From: Streptomyces griseorubiginosus
GTDB lineage: Bacteria > Actinomycetota > Actinomycetes > Streptomycetales > Streptomycetaceae
Length of the DNA: 64,000 nt
Direction: 5' to 3'
Assembly: GCF_001514195.1 (NCBI RefSeq)
Contig: NZ_KQ948744.1
Span: forward strand, 1 to 64,000
The position numbers and the translations under genes are program-made. Shown in pieces: positions 17,062-25,675 of the stretch; position 1 is the first letter of the stretch, and the number at the start of each line of letters is the position of its first letter. The notes under the pieces were generated by a model. The model ran no database searches. It worked only from the letters and a program-made list of their open reading frames with translations, and was not told the origin of the DNA.

Positions 17062-17083
17062 GTTCACCCCTCGTTCACTTCCG
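17062..17083 (+). promoter_or_regulatory. PHO box upstream of pstS
   Basis: Two adjacent 11-bp direct repeats, GTTCACCCCTC (17062-17072) and GTTCACTTCCG (17073-17083), match the PhoP-binding repeat of Streptomyces and lie about 135 bp before the pstS start. PhoR-PhoP activation under phosphate limitation is the expected control. CATAAG just downstream (17085-17090) could be part of the -10 region. Confidence 0.85.
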
Positions 17084-17218
17084 GCCATAAGCGCCTTCAC
17101 CTGATCTGCCTAATTTCGGCCTTACGCGATGCGAGGTGCGCCACGAGGGCGCCCCCGTGTCACCCAGACTTCGCGCACGCCGCCGGATTCAGGACGGCGG
17201 CTCCCGGAAGGAACTCAA

Positions 17219-18343
17219 GTGAAGCTTCAGCGCAAGAACCGGCGGGCCCTCGCTCTCGGTGCTCTCGCCGTCTCCGGCGCCCTGGCCCTCACGGCGTGCG
17301 GCTCCGACGACACCAGCGGCGGCAGCGGCAGCGGCGGTGCCACGACGGCCGCCGCCGGCAACATCAAGTGCGACGACGCCAAGGGCCAGCTGCTCGCCGA
17401 CGGCTCCTCCGCGCAGAAGAACGCGATCGACGCCTGGGTCAAGCAGTTCACGCAGGCCTGTGGCGTGCAGATCAACTACAAGGGCGGCGGCTCCGGCGCC
17501 GGTGTGACCGCGTTCAACAACGGCCAGGTCGCCTTCGCCGGTTCCGACTCCGCGCTGAAGCCGGAAGAGGTCACCGCCTCCAAGAAGGTCTGCTCCGGCG
17601 GCCAGGGCATCGACCTCCCGATGGTCGGCGGCCCGATCGCCCTCGGCATCAACATCTCCGGTGTCGACAAGCTCACGCTGGACGCGCCCACCATCGCCAA
17701 GATCTTCAACTCGAAGATCAGCAACTGGAACGACCCGGCGATCGCCAAGCTGAACCCGGGCGTCAAGCTGCCGGACCTCAAGATCCAGGCCTTCCACCGC
17801 TCGGACGACTCCGGCACCACGGACAACTTCACCAAGTACCTGATCGCCACCGCCAAGAGCGACTGGCCCTACGAGCACGGCAAGACCTGGGTGGCCAAGG
17901 GCGGCCAGTCCGCCGCGCAGTCCTCCGGTGTCGCCCAGCAGGTGAAGCAGACCAACGGCGCCATCGGCTACTTCGAGCTCTCCTACGCCAAGGACGGCAT
18001 CACGCCGGTCAGCATCAACACCGGCGCCTCCGCCCCGGTCGAGCCGACCGTCGAGAACGCCACCAAGGCCATCGCCGACGCCAAGGTCGTCGGCACCGGC
18101 TCGGACCTCTCGCTGGAGCTCAACTACGGCACCAAGGCCGAGGGTGCCTACCCGATGGTCCTGGTCACCTACGAGATCGTCTGCGACAAGGGCAACAAGG
18201 CCGACACCCTGGCCGCCACCAAGGCGTTCCTGCGATACACCGCCTCCGAGGACGGCCAGAAGGTCCTCGCGGAGAACGACTACGCGCCGATCCCCGACGA
18301 CATCATCGCCAAGGTTCGCTCCACCATCGAGACCCTGAGCTGA
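17219..18343 (+). CDS. pstS: Phosphate ABC transporter, phosphate-binding lipoprotein PstS
   Basis: The 374-residue extracellular phosphate-binding subunit of the high-affinity Pst importer. A lipoprotein signal ends LALTAC (Cys27), followed by a serine/glycine linker. Phosphate-binding features include GSSAQKNAIDAW, GGGSGAGV, AGSD and RSDDSGTTDNF. The GTG at 17219 follows GGAAGGAA and starts MKLQRKNRRAL; the frame is open upstream but that part has no ribosome site. First gene of pstSCAB, under a PHO box. Confidence 0.97.
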   Translation: MKLQRKNRRALALGALAVSGALALTACGSDDTSGGSGSGGATTAAAGNIKCDDAKGQLLADGSSAQKNAIDAWVKQFTQACGVQINYKGGGSGAGVTAFNNGQVAFAGSDSALKPEEVTASKKVCSGGQGIDLPMVGGPIALGINISGVDKLTLDAPTIAKIFNSKISNWNDPAIAKLNPGVKLPDLKIQAFHRSDDSGTTDNFTKYLIATAKSDWPYEHGKTWVAKGGQSAAQSSGVAQQVKQTNGAIGYFELSYAKDGITPVSINTGASAPVEPTVENATKAIADAKVVGTGSDLSLELNYGTKAEGAYPMVLVTYEIVCDKGNKADTLAATKAFLRYTASEDGQKVLAENDYAPIPDDIIAKVRSTIETLS

Positions 18344-18461
18344 CCTGAGTGTGCGGACCGGTCCGGGGCCCCGCAGCACGGGACCCCGGCCGGCCGCACC
18401 GTCCGGTGCACCGCCGCCAGGAGCCGCACCCCGCGTACGGCTCCGCAGACCGGAGAACCCG

Positions 18462-19463
18462 ATGGACACACAGATAAAAGACGCACCTCCCCCCAGTCCC
18501 CAGCCGACCGTGGCCGAGCAGAAGCGCGCGGCCCGTGGCGCCACCCGACCCGGTGACCGGATCTTCCTCGGTCTCTCCCGCGGGTCGGGCATCCTGCTGC
18601 TGGTGATCATGGCCGCGATCGCGGTCTTCCTCACCTACCGCGCCTCGATCGCGATCAGCAAGGACGAGGCGAACTTCTTCACCGCGTTCGAGTGGAACAC
18701 CCAGCTGATCCCGCCGAAGTTCGGCATCGCGGTGCTCGCCTTCGGCACGATCGTCTCCTCGATCATCGCCATGGCCCTCGCCGTCCCGATCGCGGTCGCC
18801 ATCGCGCTGTTCCTCACGCACTACGCCCCGCGCCGCCTGCGCGGCCCCATCGCGTACGTGATCGACCTGCTCGCCGCCGTGCCGTCCATCGTGTACGGCC
18901 TCTGGGGCGCCCTGATCCTCGTACCGCACATGAACGGCCTGTACGGCTGGCTGGACGACTACTTCGGCTGGACCGGCATCTTCTCCTGGCAGCAGGGCGC
19001 CCCGCGCTCCATGCTGACCGTCGGCATCCTGCTCGCGATCATGATCCTGCCGATCATCACCAACGTGAGCCGCGAGGTCTTCCGCCAGGTCCCGCAGATG
19101 CACGAGGAGGCGGCCCTGGCGCTCGGCGCCACCCGCTGGGAGGTGATCCGCATGGCGGTGATCCCCTTCGGCCGCTCCGGTGTGATCTCCGCCTCGATGC
19201 TCGGCCTCGGCCGCGCGCTCGGCGAGACGATGGCCGTCGCCACCGTGCTCTCGCCGTCCTTCGACATCCAGGCCAGCCTGCTCGACCCGGGCGGCGGCAC
19301 CTTCGCCCAGAACATCGCCAGCAAGTTCGGTGAGGCCAGCGAGCTGGGCCGGGACGCGCTGATCGCCTCCGGTCTGGTCCTGTTCGTCATCACCCTGCTG
19401 GTCAACGGCGCGGCCCGCATGATCATCGCCCGCCGCAAGGAGTACTCGGGGGCCAACGCATGA
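18462..19463 (+). CDS. pstC: Phosphate ABC transporter permease PstC
   Basis: A 333-residue inner-membrane subunit of the Pst importer with about six helices. The permease loop that contacts the ATPase is visible as EEAALALGATRWEVIRMAVIP. The N-terminal 45 residues are cytoplasmic and proline-rich. The ATG at 18462 follows GGAGAA. It overlaps pstA by ATGA at 19460, so the two permease subunits are translated together; 118 bp separate it from pstS. Confidence 0.96.
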   Translation: MDTQIKDAPPPSPQPTVAEQKRAARGATRPGDRIFLGLSRGSGILLLVIMAAIAVFLTYRASIAISKDEANFFTAFEWNTQLIPPKFGIAVLAFGTIVSSIIAMALAVPIAVAIALFLTHYAPRRLRGPIAYVIDLLAAVPSIVYGLWGALILVPHMNGLYGWLDDYFGWTGIFSWQQGAPRSMLTVGILLAIMILPIITNVSREVFRQVPQMHEEAALALGATRWEVIRMAVIPFGRSGVISASMLGLGRALGETMAVATVLSPSFDIQASLLDPGGGTFAQNIASKFGEASELGRDALIASGLVLFVITLLVNGAARMIIARRKEYSGANA

Positions 19464-20509
19464 GCACCGCAGCCACCGTCAGCACCCTCAAGGGTGCCCG
19501 CCTGCCGAAGTGGTCGCCGTACGCGATCGCCGCCGGCTCCGTCGCCCTCGGCGTCGGCATCAGCTTCGCCGCCGACCTGCACAGCAGCATCCAGTGGGCG
19601 CTGATAGCCGGGCTGCTGTTCGTCCTCGGCACCTACGGCATCGCCGCCCGGGTGGAGGGGCGCCGGCAGGCCAAGGACCGGGTCGCCACCTCCCTGGTCT
19701 GGGTCGCCTTCCTGCTCGCCGTCGTCCCGCTGGTCTCCCTGGTGTGGTCGACCGTCGCGCGCGGTGTGAAGGTCCTCGACTTCTACTTCCTGACCCACTC
19801 GATGGGCCTGGTCTCCGACGACGAGCCCGGCGGCGGCATCTACCACGCCATCCTCGGCAGCCTGGAGCAGGTCGCTCTCGCCACCCTGATCGCGGCGCCG
19901 ATCGGTGTGCTCACCGCGATCTACCTCGTCGAGTACGGGCGCGGCAGGCTCGCCAAGGCCGTCACGTTCTTCGTGGACGTCATGACCGGCATCCCGTCGA
20001 TCGTGGCGGGTCTGTTCATCCTCTCGATCATGCTGATGTTCGACATGGAGCCCTTCGGCTTCGCCGGCTCGCTCGCGCTCGCGATCCTGATGATGCCGGT
20101 GGTCGTCCGCTCCACGGAGGAGATGCTCAAGCTCGTCCCGAACGAGCTGCGCGAGGCGTCCCTGGCGCTGGGCATCCCGAAGTGGCGGACCATCCTGAAG
20201 GTGGTCATCCCGACCTCCATCGGCGGCATCACCACCGGCATCATGCTGGCGGTCGCCCGTATCGCCGGTGAGACCGCGCCGGTGCTGCTGCTGGTGTGGG
20301 GCAACTCGCTCATCAACGCCAACCCCTTCGAAGGGGCCCAGCAGTCGCTGCCGCTGTACATCTACCAGCAGTACGCGAACAGCGCGGGCGCCGGTGCGGC
20401 GTACGACCGCGCGTGGGCGGCGTCGCTGACGCTGATCGCCTTCGTGATGATCCTGAACCTGGTGGCCCGCGGCATCGCCCGCTGGAAGGCCCCGAAGACC
20501 GGTCGCTGA
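19460..20509 (+). CDS. pstA: Phosphate ABC transporter permease PstA
   Basis: A 349-residue partner permease of PstC. About eight hydrophobic segments are visible, including an N-terminal pair (residues 18-62) before the core, and the coupling loop reads REASLALGIPKWRTILKVVIP. It overlaps pstC by 4 bp and precedes pstB by 38 bp in the same operon. Confidence 0.96.
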   Translation: MSTAATVSTLKGARLPKWSPYAIAAGSVALGVGISFAADLHSSIQWALIAGLLFVLGTYGIAARVEGRRQAKDRVATSLVWVAFLLAVVPLVSLVWSTVARGVKVLDFYFLTHSMGLVSDDEPGGGIYHAILGSLEQVALATLIAAPIGVLTAIYLVEYGRGRLAKAVTFFVDVMTGIPSIVAGLFILSIMLMFDMEPFGFAGSLALAILMMPVVVRSTEEMLKLVPNELREASLALGIPKWRTILKVVIPTSIGGITTGIMLAVARIAGETAPVLLLVWGNSLINANPFEGAQQSLPLYIYQQYANSAGAGAAYDRAWAASLTLIAFVMILNLVARGIARWKAPKTGR

Positions 20510-20547
20510 CGCGGCCTATCGGCGACTGATCTGGAAGTGAAGTAGAC

Positions 20548-21324
20548 ATGGCCAAGCGAATCGACGTAAGCGGGCTCACCGCCTACTACGGATCCCACAA
20601 GGCGATCGAGGACATCTCGATGACCGTCGAGCCCCGCTCGGTGACGGCCTTCATCGGCCCCTCCGGCTGCGGCAAGTCGACGTTCCTGCGCACCCTGAAC
20701 CGGATGCACGAGGTCACCTCCGGTGGCCGGGTCGAGGGCAAGGTGCTCCTCGACGACGAGGACCTGTACGGCCAGGGCATCGACCCCGTGTCCGTGCGCC
20801 GCGAGGTCGGCATGGTCTTCCAGCGCCCGAACCCGTTCCCCACGATGTCGATCTTCGACAACGTGGCGGCGGGCCTGCGCCTGAACGGCTCGTACAAGAA
20901 GTCGGAACTGACCGACATCGTGGAGAAGTCCCTCAAGGGCGCCAACCTCTGGAACGAGGTCAAGGACCGGCTGAACAAGCCCGGTTCGGGTCTGTCCGGC
21001 GGTCAGCAGCAGCGGCTGTGCATCGCCCGCGCCATCGCGGTCGAGCCGAAGGTGCTGCTCATGGACGAGCCCTGCTCGGCCCTCGACCCGATCTCCACGC
21101 TCGCCATCGAGGACCTCATCGGTGAGCTGAAGGAGCGCTTCACGATCGTCATCGTGACGCACAACATGCAGCAGGCCGCCCGGGTCTCCGACCGCACGGC
21201 CTTCTTCAACCTGGCCGCCGTCGGGCAGCCCGGCAAGCTGATCGAGATCGACGAGACGGAGCGGATCTTCTCCAACCCGTCGGTCCAGGCCACGGAGGAC
21301 TACATCTCCGGCCGCTTCGGATGA
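20548..21324 (+). CDS. pstB: Phosphate ABC transporter ATP-binding protein PstB
   Basis: A 258-residue ATPase that drives phosphate import. Walker A is GPSGCGKST, the signature is LSGGQQQR, Walker B is VLLMDEPCSALD, and the switch histidine follows in IVTHNMQQA. The length is normal for PstB. It ends the pst operon; unlike enterobacteria no phoU follows on this strand. Two hairpins lie between it and the convergent pit gene. Confidence 0.97.
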   Translation: MAKRIDVSGLTAYYGSHKAIEDISMTVEPRSVTAFIGPSGCGKSTFLRTLNRMHEVTSGGRVEGKVLLDDEDLYGQGIDPVSVRREVGMVFQRPNPFPTMSIFDNVAAGLRLNGSYKKSELTDIVEKSLKGANLWNEVKDRLNKPGSGLSGGQQQRLCIARAIAVEPKVLLMDEPCSALDPISTLAIEDLIGELKERFTIVIVTHNMQQAARVSDRTAFFNLAAVGQPGKLIEIDETERIFSNPSVQATEDYISGRFG

Positions 21325-21361
21325 GCCGGTCCGGCTGCGGCCGCCCGGTCTCCTGAAGACC

Positions 21362-21395
21362 CCTCGCGGTGCTGCATGGCGGTGCCACCGCGAGG
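21362..21395 (+). terminator. Hairpin after pstB
   Basis: Inverted repeat CCTCGCGGTG (21362-21371) / CACCGCGAGG (21386-21395) about 38 bp after the pstB stop. Probable pst operon terminator. Confidence 0.7.
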
Positions 21396-21402
21396 ACACA
21401 GA

Positions 21403-21432
21403 GGGCCCGCCCCCGGATCAGGGGGCGGGCCC
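21403..21432. terminator. Strong hairpin between pstB and pit
   Basis: Perfect 12-bp stem GGGCCCGCCCCC / GGGGGCGGGCCC with a 6-nt loop, about 63 bp beyond the pit stop codon. With the neighbouring hairpin it separates two convergent phosphate operons. Confidence 0.75.
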
Positions 21433-21495
21433 GTTGTCGTATGTGCGCGGCGCCTACAGGAGCGTGCGCGGCGCCTACGGGTACGTGCTCGGTGC

Positions 21496-22494
21496 CTACA
21501 GGAACAGCAGGTTCACGATGCCGTAGCAGCAGGCGGCCACGATCGCCGCCGCCGGCATGGTGATGAACCAGCCGAGGACGATGTTCTTGGCCACGCCCCA
21601 GCGGACCGCGTTGACGCGCTTGGTGGCGCCGACGCCCATGATCGCCGAGGTGATGACGTGGGTCGTGGAGACCGGCGCCTTGAACAGGTAGGCGGTGGTG
21701 AACATGATCGCCGCACCGGTGGTCTCCGCGGCGAAGCCCTGCGGGGGGTCCAGCTCGATGATCTTGCGGCCCAGGGTGCGCATGATGCGCCAGCCGCCCG
21801 CGTAGGTGCCCAGCGACAGCATCACCGCGCAGACGATCTTCACCCAGACCGGGATCGGGTCGCCGTACGTCTCGTGGCCCGAGATCACCAGGGCCATCAC
21901 CACGACACCCATGGTCTTCTGGGCGTCCTGGAGGCCGTGTCCGAGGGCCATGCCGGCCGCGGACACCGTCTGCGCTATCCGGAAGCCCCGCTTGGCCTTG
22001 TGCGGGTTGGCCCGCCGGAAGAGCCACAGGATCGCCGTCATCACCAGGTAGCCGGCGATCAGGCCGACGACCGGGGACAGGAACATCGGGATGACGACCT
22101 TGTCGAGGACGCCGTTCCAGATCACCTCGGTGCCGCCGGCCAGCGCCGCTCCCACCATGCCGCCGAACAGCGCGTGCGAGGACGAGGAGGGCAACCCGAA
22201 ATACCAGGTGATGAGGTTCCAGGTGATCGCGCCGACCAGCGCGGCGAAGAGGATGGCCATCCCCTTCGAGCCCTCCGGCGTCTCGATCAGGCCCTCACTG
22301 ACCGTCTTCGCGACCCCGGAGCCCAGGAAGGCGCCTGCCAGGTTCATGACCGCCGCCATCGCGAGCGCGGCCCGTGGCGTGAGCGCCCGTGTCGACACCG
22401 AGGTCGCGATGGCGTTCGCGGAGTCGTGGAAGCCGTTGGTGTACGTGAAGAAGAGCGCGACCAGGATGGTCACGACCAGAGCGAAGGTGTCCAT
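21496..22494 (-). CDS. pit: Low-affinity inorganic phosphate transporter (Pit family)
   Basis: A 332-residue polytopic permease of the PiT family, which imports metal-phosphate with protons. The family motif appears twice in its usual inverted halves (TNGFHDSANAIATSVSTRAL near the N-terminus; GLGRKIIELDPPQGFAAET region in the C-terminal half), with about ten helices. It is downstream of the DUF47 gene by 8 bp, the common actinobacterial pairing in which the DUF47 protein controls the transporter. Having both pst and pit side by side gives high- and low-affinity uptake in one locus. Confidence 0.94.
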   Translation of the reverse strand: MDTFALVVTILVALFFTYTNGFHDSANAIATSVSTRALTPRAALAMAAVMNLAGAFLGSGVAKTVSEGLIETPEGSKGMAILFAALVGAITWNLITWYFGLPSSSSHALFGGMVGAALAGGTEVIWNGVLDKVVIPMFLSPVVGLIAGYLVMTAILWLFRRANPHKAKRGFRIAQTVSAAGMALGHGLQDAQKTMGVVVMALVISGHETYGDPIPVWVKIVCAVMLSLGTYAGGWRIMRTLGRKIIELDPPQGFAAETTGAAIMFTTAYLFKAPVSTTHVITSAIMGVGATKRVNAVRWGVAKNIVLGWFITMPAAAIVAACCYGIVNLLFL

Positions 22495-22502
22495 GGAAGG
22501 GT

Positions 22503-23123
22503 TCAGGACTCCTTGACGGCGATGGTCTCCACCGTGTTCGCCACGTGCTCGAAAGCGTCGGCGGCCTCTTCCAGGACGTCCACGATCTGCTTGAGCTTGA
22601 GCACCTCGATGGCGTCGTACTTGCCGTTGAAGAGCGTGGCGAGCAGCTTGCGGTGGATCTGGTCGGCCTGGTTCTCGAGGCGGTTGACCTCGATCCAGTA
22701 CTCGGTCAGGTTGTCCATGGTCCGCAGGTTCGGCATGGCCTCGGCGGTCAGCTCGGCCGCCCGCGCCAGGACCTCGATCTGCTGCTCGACGCCCTTGGGA
22801 AGCTCCTCGACGTTGTAGAGGACGACCAGGTCGACGGCCTCCTCCATGAAGTCCATGATGTCGTCGAGGGAGGACGCCAGGTTGTAGATGTCCTCGCGGT
22901 CGAACGGCGTGATGAACGAGGAGTTCAGCTGGTGGAAGATCGCGTGCGTGGCATCGTCACCGGCGTGTTCCGCGGCCCGCATACGCTCTGCGATCTCGGC
23001 CCGGCCGGCGGTGTCCGCCCCGAGCAGTTCCATCAGGAGCTTCGAGCCCGTGACGATGTTGTCCGCGGAGGCGGCGAACATGTCGTAGAAGCTCGTCTCC
23101 CTGGGGGTCAGACGAAAGCGCAC
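22503..23123 (-). CDS. PhoU-like DUF47 protein, Pit accessory protein
   Basis: A 206-residue all-helical protein of the PhoU-related DUF47 family. Typical features are MRFRLTPRETSFYDMF at the start and the metal-binding helix motifs HAIFHQLNSSFITPFDRED and DLDDIMDFMEE-like acidic stretches. In other bacteria these proteins sit beside Pit transporters and adjust their activity. A GTG at 23123 follows GAGGA. It is the first gene of the two-gene pit operon, divergent from csoR. Confidence 0.92.
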   Translation of the reverse strand: MRFRLTPRETSFYDMFAASADNIVTGSKLLMELLGADTAGRAEIAERMRAAEHAGDDATHAIFHQLNSSFITPFDREDIYNLASSLDDIMDFMEEAVDLVVLYNVEELPKGVEQQIEVLARAAELTAEAMPNLRTMDNLTEYWIEVNRLENQADQIHRKLLATLFNGKYDAIEVLKLKQIVDVLEEAADAFEHVANTVETIAVKES

Positions 23124-23277
23124 AAGGGGTCCTCGGGGTGCATCGGTTTCGGTCAGGGTGATGCTAAGTGCATCATCCGGCCACGGCTAATGGGCCGTCC
23201 CCCAGTGTCGCCCATCGGGCACAGTGGTTGGCACGGGGGCCGTCCGCAGGCCCTATACCCGGGAAACTTCGGTACGA

Positions 23278-23296
23278 TATACCCAGGAGGGGTATA
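23278..23296. promoter_or_regulatory. CsoR-type operator upstream of csoR
   Basis: TATACCC-AGGAG-GGGTATA (23278-23296) is a perfect 7-bp inverted repeat with a 5-nt spacer. It overlaps the likely -10 (TACGAT, 23273-23278) and transcription start of csoR, where a copper-responsive repressor would act. A further TATACCC lies at 23254-23260. Confidence 0.75.
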
Positions 23297-23323
23297 GGAA
23301 TGCCCCTTGTTGTGGAGGACGCG

Positions 23324-23662
23324 ATGACGACGACCGACACCGGCGCCCCGGCGCCCTCCGAGACGGTGACCGAAAACACCACCCACGGCTACCACAAGCA
23401 GAAGGACGAGCACCTCAAGCGCCTGCGCCGGATCGAGGGCCAGATCCGCGGCCTTCAGCGGATGGTCGACGAGGACGTCTACTGCATCGACATACTCACG
23501 CAGGTCTCCGCCTCCACCAAGGCGCTCCAGTCCTTCGCCCTCCAGCTCCTGGAGGAACACCTGCGGCACTGCGTCGCGGACGCCGCGGTCAAGGGCGGCG
23601 CCGAGATCGACGCGAAGGTCGAGGAGGCCACGAAGGCGATCGGCCGCCTGCTGCGCACCTGA
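23324..23662 (+). CDS. csoR: CsoR family copper-sensing transcriptional repressor
   Basis: A 112-residue all-helical repressor. The family core begins KQKDEHLKRLRRIEGQIRG, and the copper ligand set Cys-His-Cys is complete (VYCIDIL; then EEHLRHCV). Binding of Cu(I) releases it from DNA. An ATG at 23300 has a good AGGAGG but would leave a very short leader if TACGAT at 23273 is the -10, so the ATG at 23324 with GGAGG at 23314 is preferred. The upstream palindrome implies autoregulation. No copper ATPase or chaperone adjoins it, so its targets are elsewhere or include the small cysteine protein at 25047. Confidence 0.92.
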   Translation: MTTTDTGAPAPSETVTENTTHGYHKQKDEHLKRLRRIEGQIRGLQRMVDEDVYCIDILTQVSASTKALQSFALQLLEEHLRHCVADAAVKGGAEIDAKVEEATKAIGRLLRT

Positions 23663-23707
23663 CGCACACCGCGCAGGCGCTGCGACGGGACGGGCGGCCC
23701 CGGGAGC

Positions 23708-23725
23708 GGACGCCGAGAGGCGTCC
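23708..23725 (+). terminator. Hairpin after csoR
   Basis: GGACGCC-gaga-GGCGTCC, 46 bp after the csoR stop codon. Probable terminator. Confidence 0.6.
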
Positions 23726-23740
23726 GGGACGTGGTCATCG

Positions 23741-23764
23741 GCTCGGGCTCGGGCTCGGGCTCGG
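23741..23764. repeat. Hexanucleotide repeat (GCTCGG)x4
   Basis: Four exact tandem copies of GCTCGG between csoR and the convergent small gene. Non-coding; probably a slippage tract. Confidence 0.8.
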
Positions 23765-23814
23765 GCACGCCACGTGCGGGGCGGTGGCTGGGCCGGCTTT
23801 CGGGCTCCGGCGGC

Positions 23815-23991
23815 TCACGCGCCGGAGTCGGTGGTGTCCATCCGTTCCTCGGCCACTTTCAGCACCTCGTCGATGCTCTCCAGGCTGAGCCGGTCGTCCG
23901 CGGCCGAGGCCGCGATGATCAGCTCTCCGCACAGTTCGATCTCGGCGAGGGCCACGTGGTCCTGAACCGCCGTACCGCCGACCGGAGCCAC
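23815..23991 (-). CDS. Conserved-looking small protein, unknown function
   Basis: A 58-residue acidic, mostly helical protein (VQDHVALAEIELCG, then a DDRLSLESIDEVLKVAEE helix). I do not recognise a function. The codon positions show normal Streptomyces GC3 bias, and the GTG at 23991 follows AGAGG at correct spacing, while an ATG at 23997 is too close. It is convergent with csoR and lies 100 bp above the lipoprotein gene on the opposite side, probably monocistronic. Confidence 0.62.
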   Translation of the reverse strand: MAPVGGTAVQDHVALAEIELCGELIIAASAADDRLSLESIDEVLKVAEERMDTTDSGA

Positions 23992-24094
23992 GCGCATCAC
24001 CTCTTCTCTGCCGTTACCGACTTCCTAGAGTAGGGAGCGGCTACACACCGCGCATGGCACGGACGGGCTAGTCCTTGACGCCCGTCACGACCGC

Positions 24095-24928
24095 TCATCC
24101 ATCGGCGATCTTGCCCGCGAAGATGTCCCTCGCGGCCGGCAGCCGTACGTCCGCGGCCACCCCGAAGTCGTACAGCAGGGTCGTCGAGGCGACCGCGACG
24201 GTGCCCGGCCGCTGGCCGTTGACGAAGCTGAAGCGGTGCCGGACCTTGCGGATACGGCCCTGGTCGTCGAGGTAGACGTCGAAGGGCACCGCGGCCGTGG
24301 CGAACCCTTTCGCCGCCGCGGCCAGGACGGCCCTGTTGGCCCGGGAGGCGCCCTTCGCGGCGGCGGTGAGGTCCGCGGTCCCCCGGTAGTGCCGCACCTC
24401 GGTCCCCGCCAGCTCGGTCGTCCCGACGTACGTCGCCGTCCTGGTCCCGCGCAGCACCTCGGCGGCGGCCAGCGGGTCGGTGGCCCCGCCGGTGACGAGG
24501 TTGCCGTCGGAGAGAGAGGCGGTGTCCACCCGCACCCACTTGTCGGCGGGCACCCCGGCACCCCGGTTCTTCATGAACAGGGCTCCGGGGGCGAGGAGTT
24601 CGGTGATCGGCCGGTGCTCGCTGGTGCCGGCCGGGTCCTGCGGCAGCAGCACCCTGAGCCGGCCGAGCCGCCCGCGGTAGTCGTACACGCCCTCGCCGCG
24701 GATGGTGACCCGGGTGCCGCCGGTGGCCATCTCCATCGAGGTGCTGGCCTTCGAACTTCCGGTGTCCATCAGGGTGTCGGGGGCGCGGCGCAGGGTTCCC
24801 ACCGGGTCGGCCGCGGCCGCGTCGTCCGGGCCGGAGCCGGCGCCCGAGCAGCCGGCGGCGCAGGCGCCGGCCATGAGCACCGCCGCGACGACCGTCCCGC
24901 GGGCCCGCCTGTGCTGCTGCTCCGCCAT
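24095..24928 (-). CDS. LppX/LprG-like lipoprotein
   Basis: A 277-residue predicted lipoprotein. The signal ends AGACAAGC, giving a lipobox-type cysteine at about residue 27, followed by a serine/glycine linker. The rest is a beta-rich domain of about 220 residues that resembles the LppX/LprAFG group (repeated strands such as TSMEMATGGTRVTIRGEG and FDVYLDDQGRIRKVRHRFSF), proteins that carry hydrophobic molecules at the outer face. No catalytic residues are seen. Ligand and partner are unknown. Confidence 0.75.
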   Translation of the reverse strand: MAEQQHRRARGTVVAAVLMAGACAAGCSGAGSGPDDAAAADPVGTLRRAPDTLMDTGSSKASTSMEMATGGTRVTIRGEGVYDYRGRLGRLRVLLPQDPAGTSEHRPITELLAPGALFMKNRGAGVPADKWVRVDTASLSDGNLVTGGATDPLAAAEVLRGTRTATYVGTTELAGTEVRHYRGTADLTAAAKGASRANRAVLAAAAKGFATAAVPFDVYLDDQGRIRKVRHRFSFVNGQRPGTVAVASTTLLYDFGVAADVRLPAARDIFAGKIADG

Positions 24929-25020
24929 CGCCGCTACCCCCAGCCGATACGTCCGTCAAGGACCCGTGTCGTTTCGCTTAACGACGGCTGGGTGGGCCCG
25001 TCACGCGCACACCTGCCGTT

Positions 25021-25035
25021 TACCCGGGGTGGGTA
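25021..25035. promoter_or_regulatory. Second CsoR-type inverted repeat
   Basis: TACCC-GGGGT-GGGTA has the same half-sites and the same 5-nt spacing as the operator in front of csoR, and ends 11 bp before the start of the small cysteine-containing protein. Binding by CsoR is inferred, not shown. Confidence 0.5.
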
Positions 25036-25046
25036 ACGTTGTCGGT

Positions 25047-25223
25047 GTGGCGCAGCAGGACAGGATCCCCCCACCTCCCCCCGACGCACCGGCCCACCGG
25101 ACACAGATGGTCGAACAGGGCCGCTTCTGTCTGGCCCGGTGCACCTGCGGCTGGCGCGGACCGGCCCGCAGAGCCCGCAGCCAGGCCCGGACGGACGCGG
25201 AGGGACATGCGAGCAGTGCCTGA
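25047..25223 (+). CDS. Small cysteine-containing protein, unknown function
   Basis: A 58-residue protein with a proline-rich start, a core FCLARCTCGWRG holding three cysteines, and a basic alanine-rich helix after it. A CxC next to another cysteine could bind metal, but this is inference. The GTG at 25047 lacks a clear ribosome site; if transcription begins at the inverted repeat just upstream the message could be nearly leaderless. It converges with the Nudix gene. Codon use is normal for a Streptomyces gene. Confidence 0.6.
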   Translation: MAQQDRIPPPPPDAPAHRTQMVEQGRFCLARCTCGWRGPARRARSQARTDAEGHASSA

Positions 25224-25237
25224 GCGGCGTCCCGGGG

Positions 25238-25675
25238 CTAGAGCGGCAGCAGTTCGTCGATCAGGGTGCGGTCGCGGTACTGCGTGAGACGGCTGCGGGC
25301 CGCGGCGGGGGAGAGCCACAGGATGCGGTCCACCTCGTCGTTGGGGGTGAAACCGCCCCCGGTCGCCTCGGCCGCCCAGTAACGCACCCGCTTGGGGCGG
25401 CCGTTGGCCATGTAGCGGACGGTGGGGAGCTCGGTCCCGGGCTCGGCGGTGTAGCCGGTCTCCTCCTCGACCTCGCGCAGGGCACCGGCGAGGGCGTTCT
25501 CGTGGGGCTTCAGCTTGCCTTTGGGGTGCGACCAGTCGTCGTACTTCGGTCGGTGGACCAGGCAGATCTCCAGGTCGCCGTCGAGCGGGGAGCGCCGCCA
25601 CAGGACGCAGCCGGCCGCCTGGACGACGGGGTTGTCGGAGGTGTCGCGGGTCTCGGTGTCCGGGGGTGGGGTCAT
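25238..25675 (-). CDS. Nudix hydrolase, MutT1-like
   Basis: A 145-residue Nudix hydrolase. The Nudix box is complete (GKLKPHENALAGALREVEEE, continuing TGY). The surrounding sequence (WSHPKGKLKPHE, YMANGRPKRVRYWAA) resembles the N-terminal half of mycobacterial MutT1, which acts on 8-oxo-dGTP and diadenosine polyphosphates and carries an added phosphatase domain that is absent here. The ATG at 25675 overlaps the CHAD stop by ATGA. Position behind ppk and CHAD suggests a role with polyphosphate-type or dinucleotide substrates. Confidence 0.87.
   Translation of the reverse strand: MTPPPDTETRDTSDNPVVQAAGCVLWRRSPLDGDLEICLVHRPKYDDWSHPKGKLKPHENALAGALREVEEETGYTAEPGTELPTVRYMANGRPKRVRYWAAEATGGGFTPNDEVDRILWLSPAAARSRLTQYRDRTLIDELLPL

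Noticed and set aside
15287..17104. 605-codon plus-strand frame opposite the flavoprotein oxidase
   Set aside because: Antisense shadow with low-complexity product; the minus strand shows a full FAD oxidase with Tat signal.
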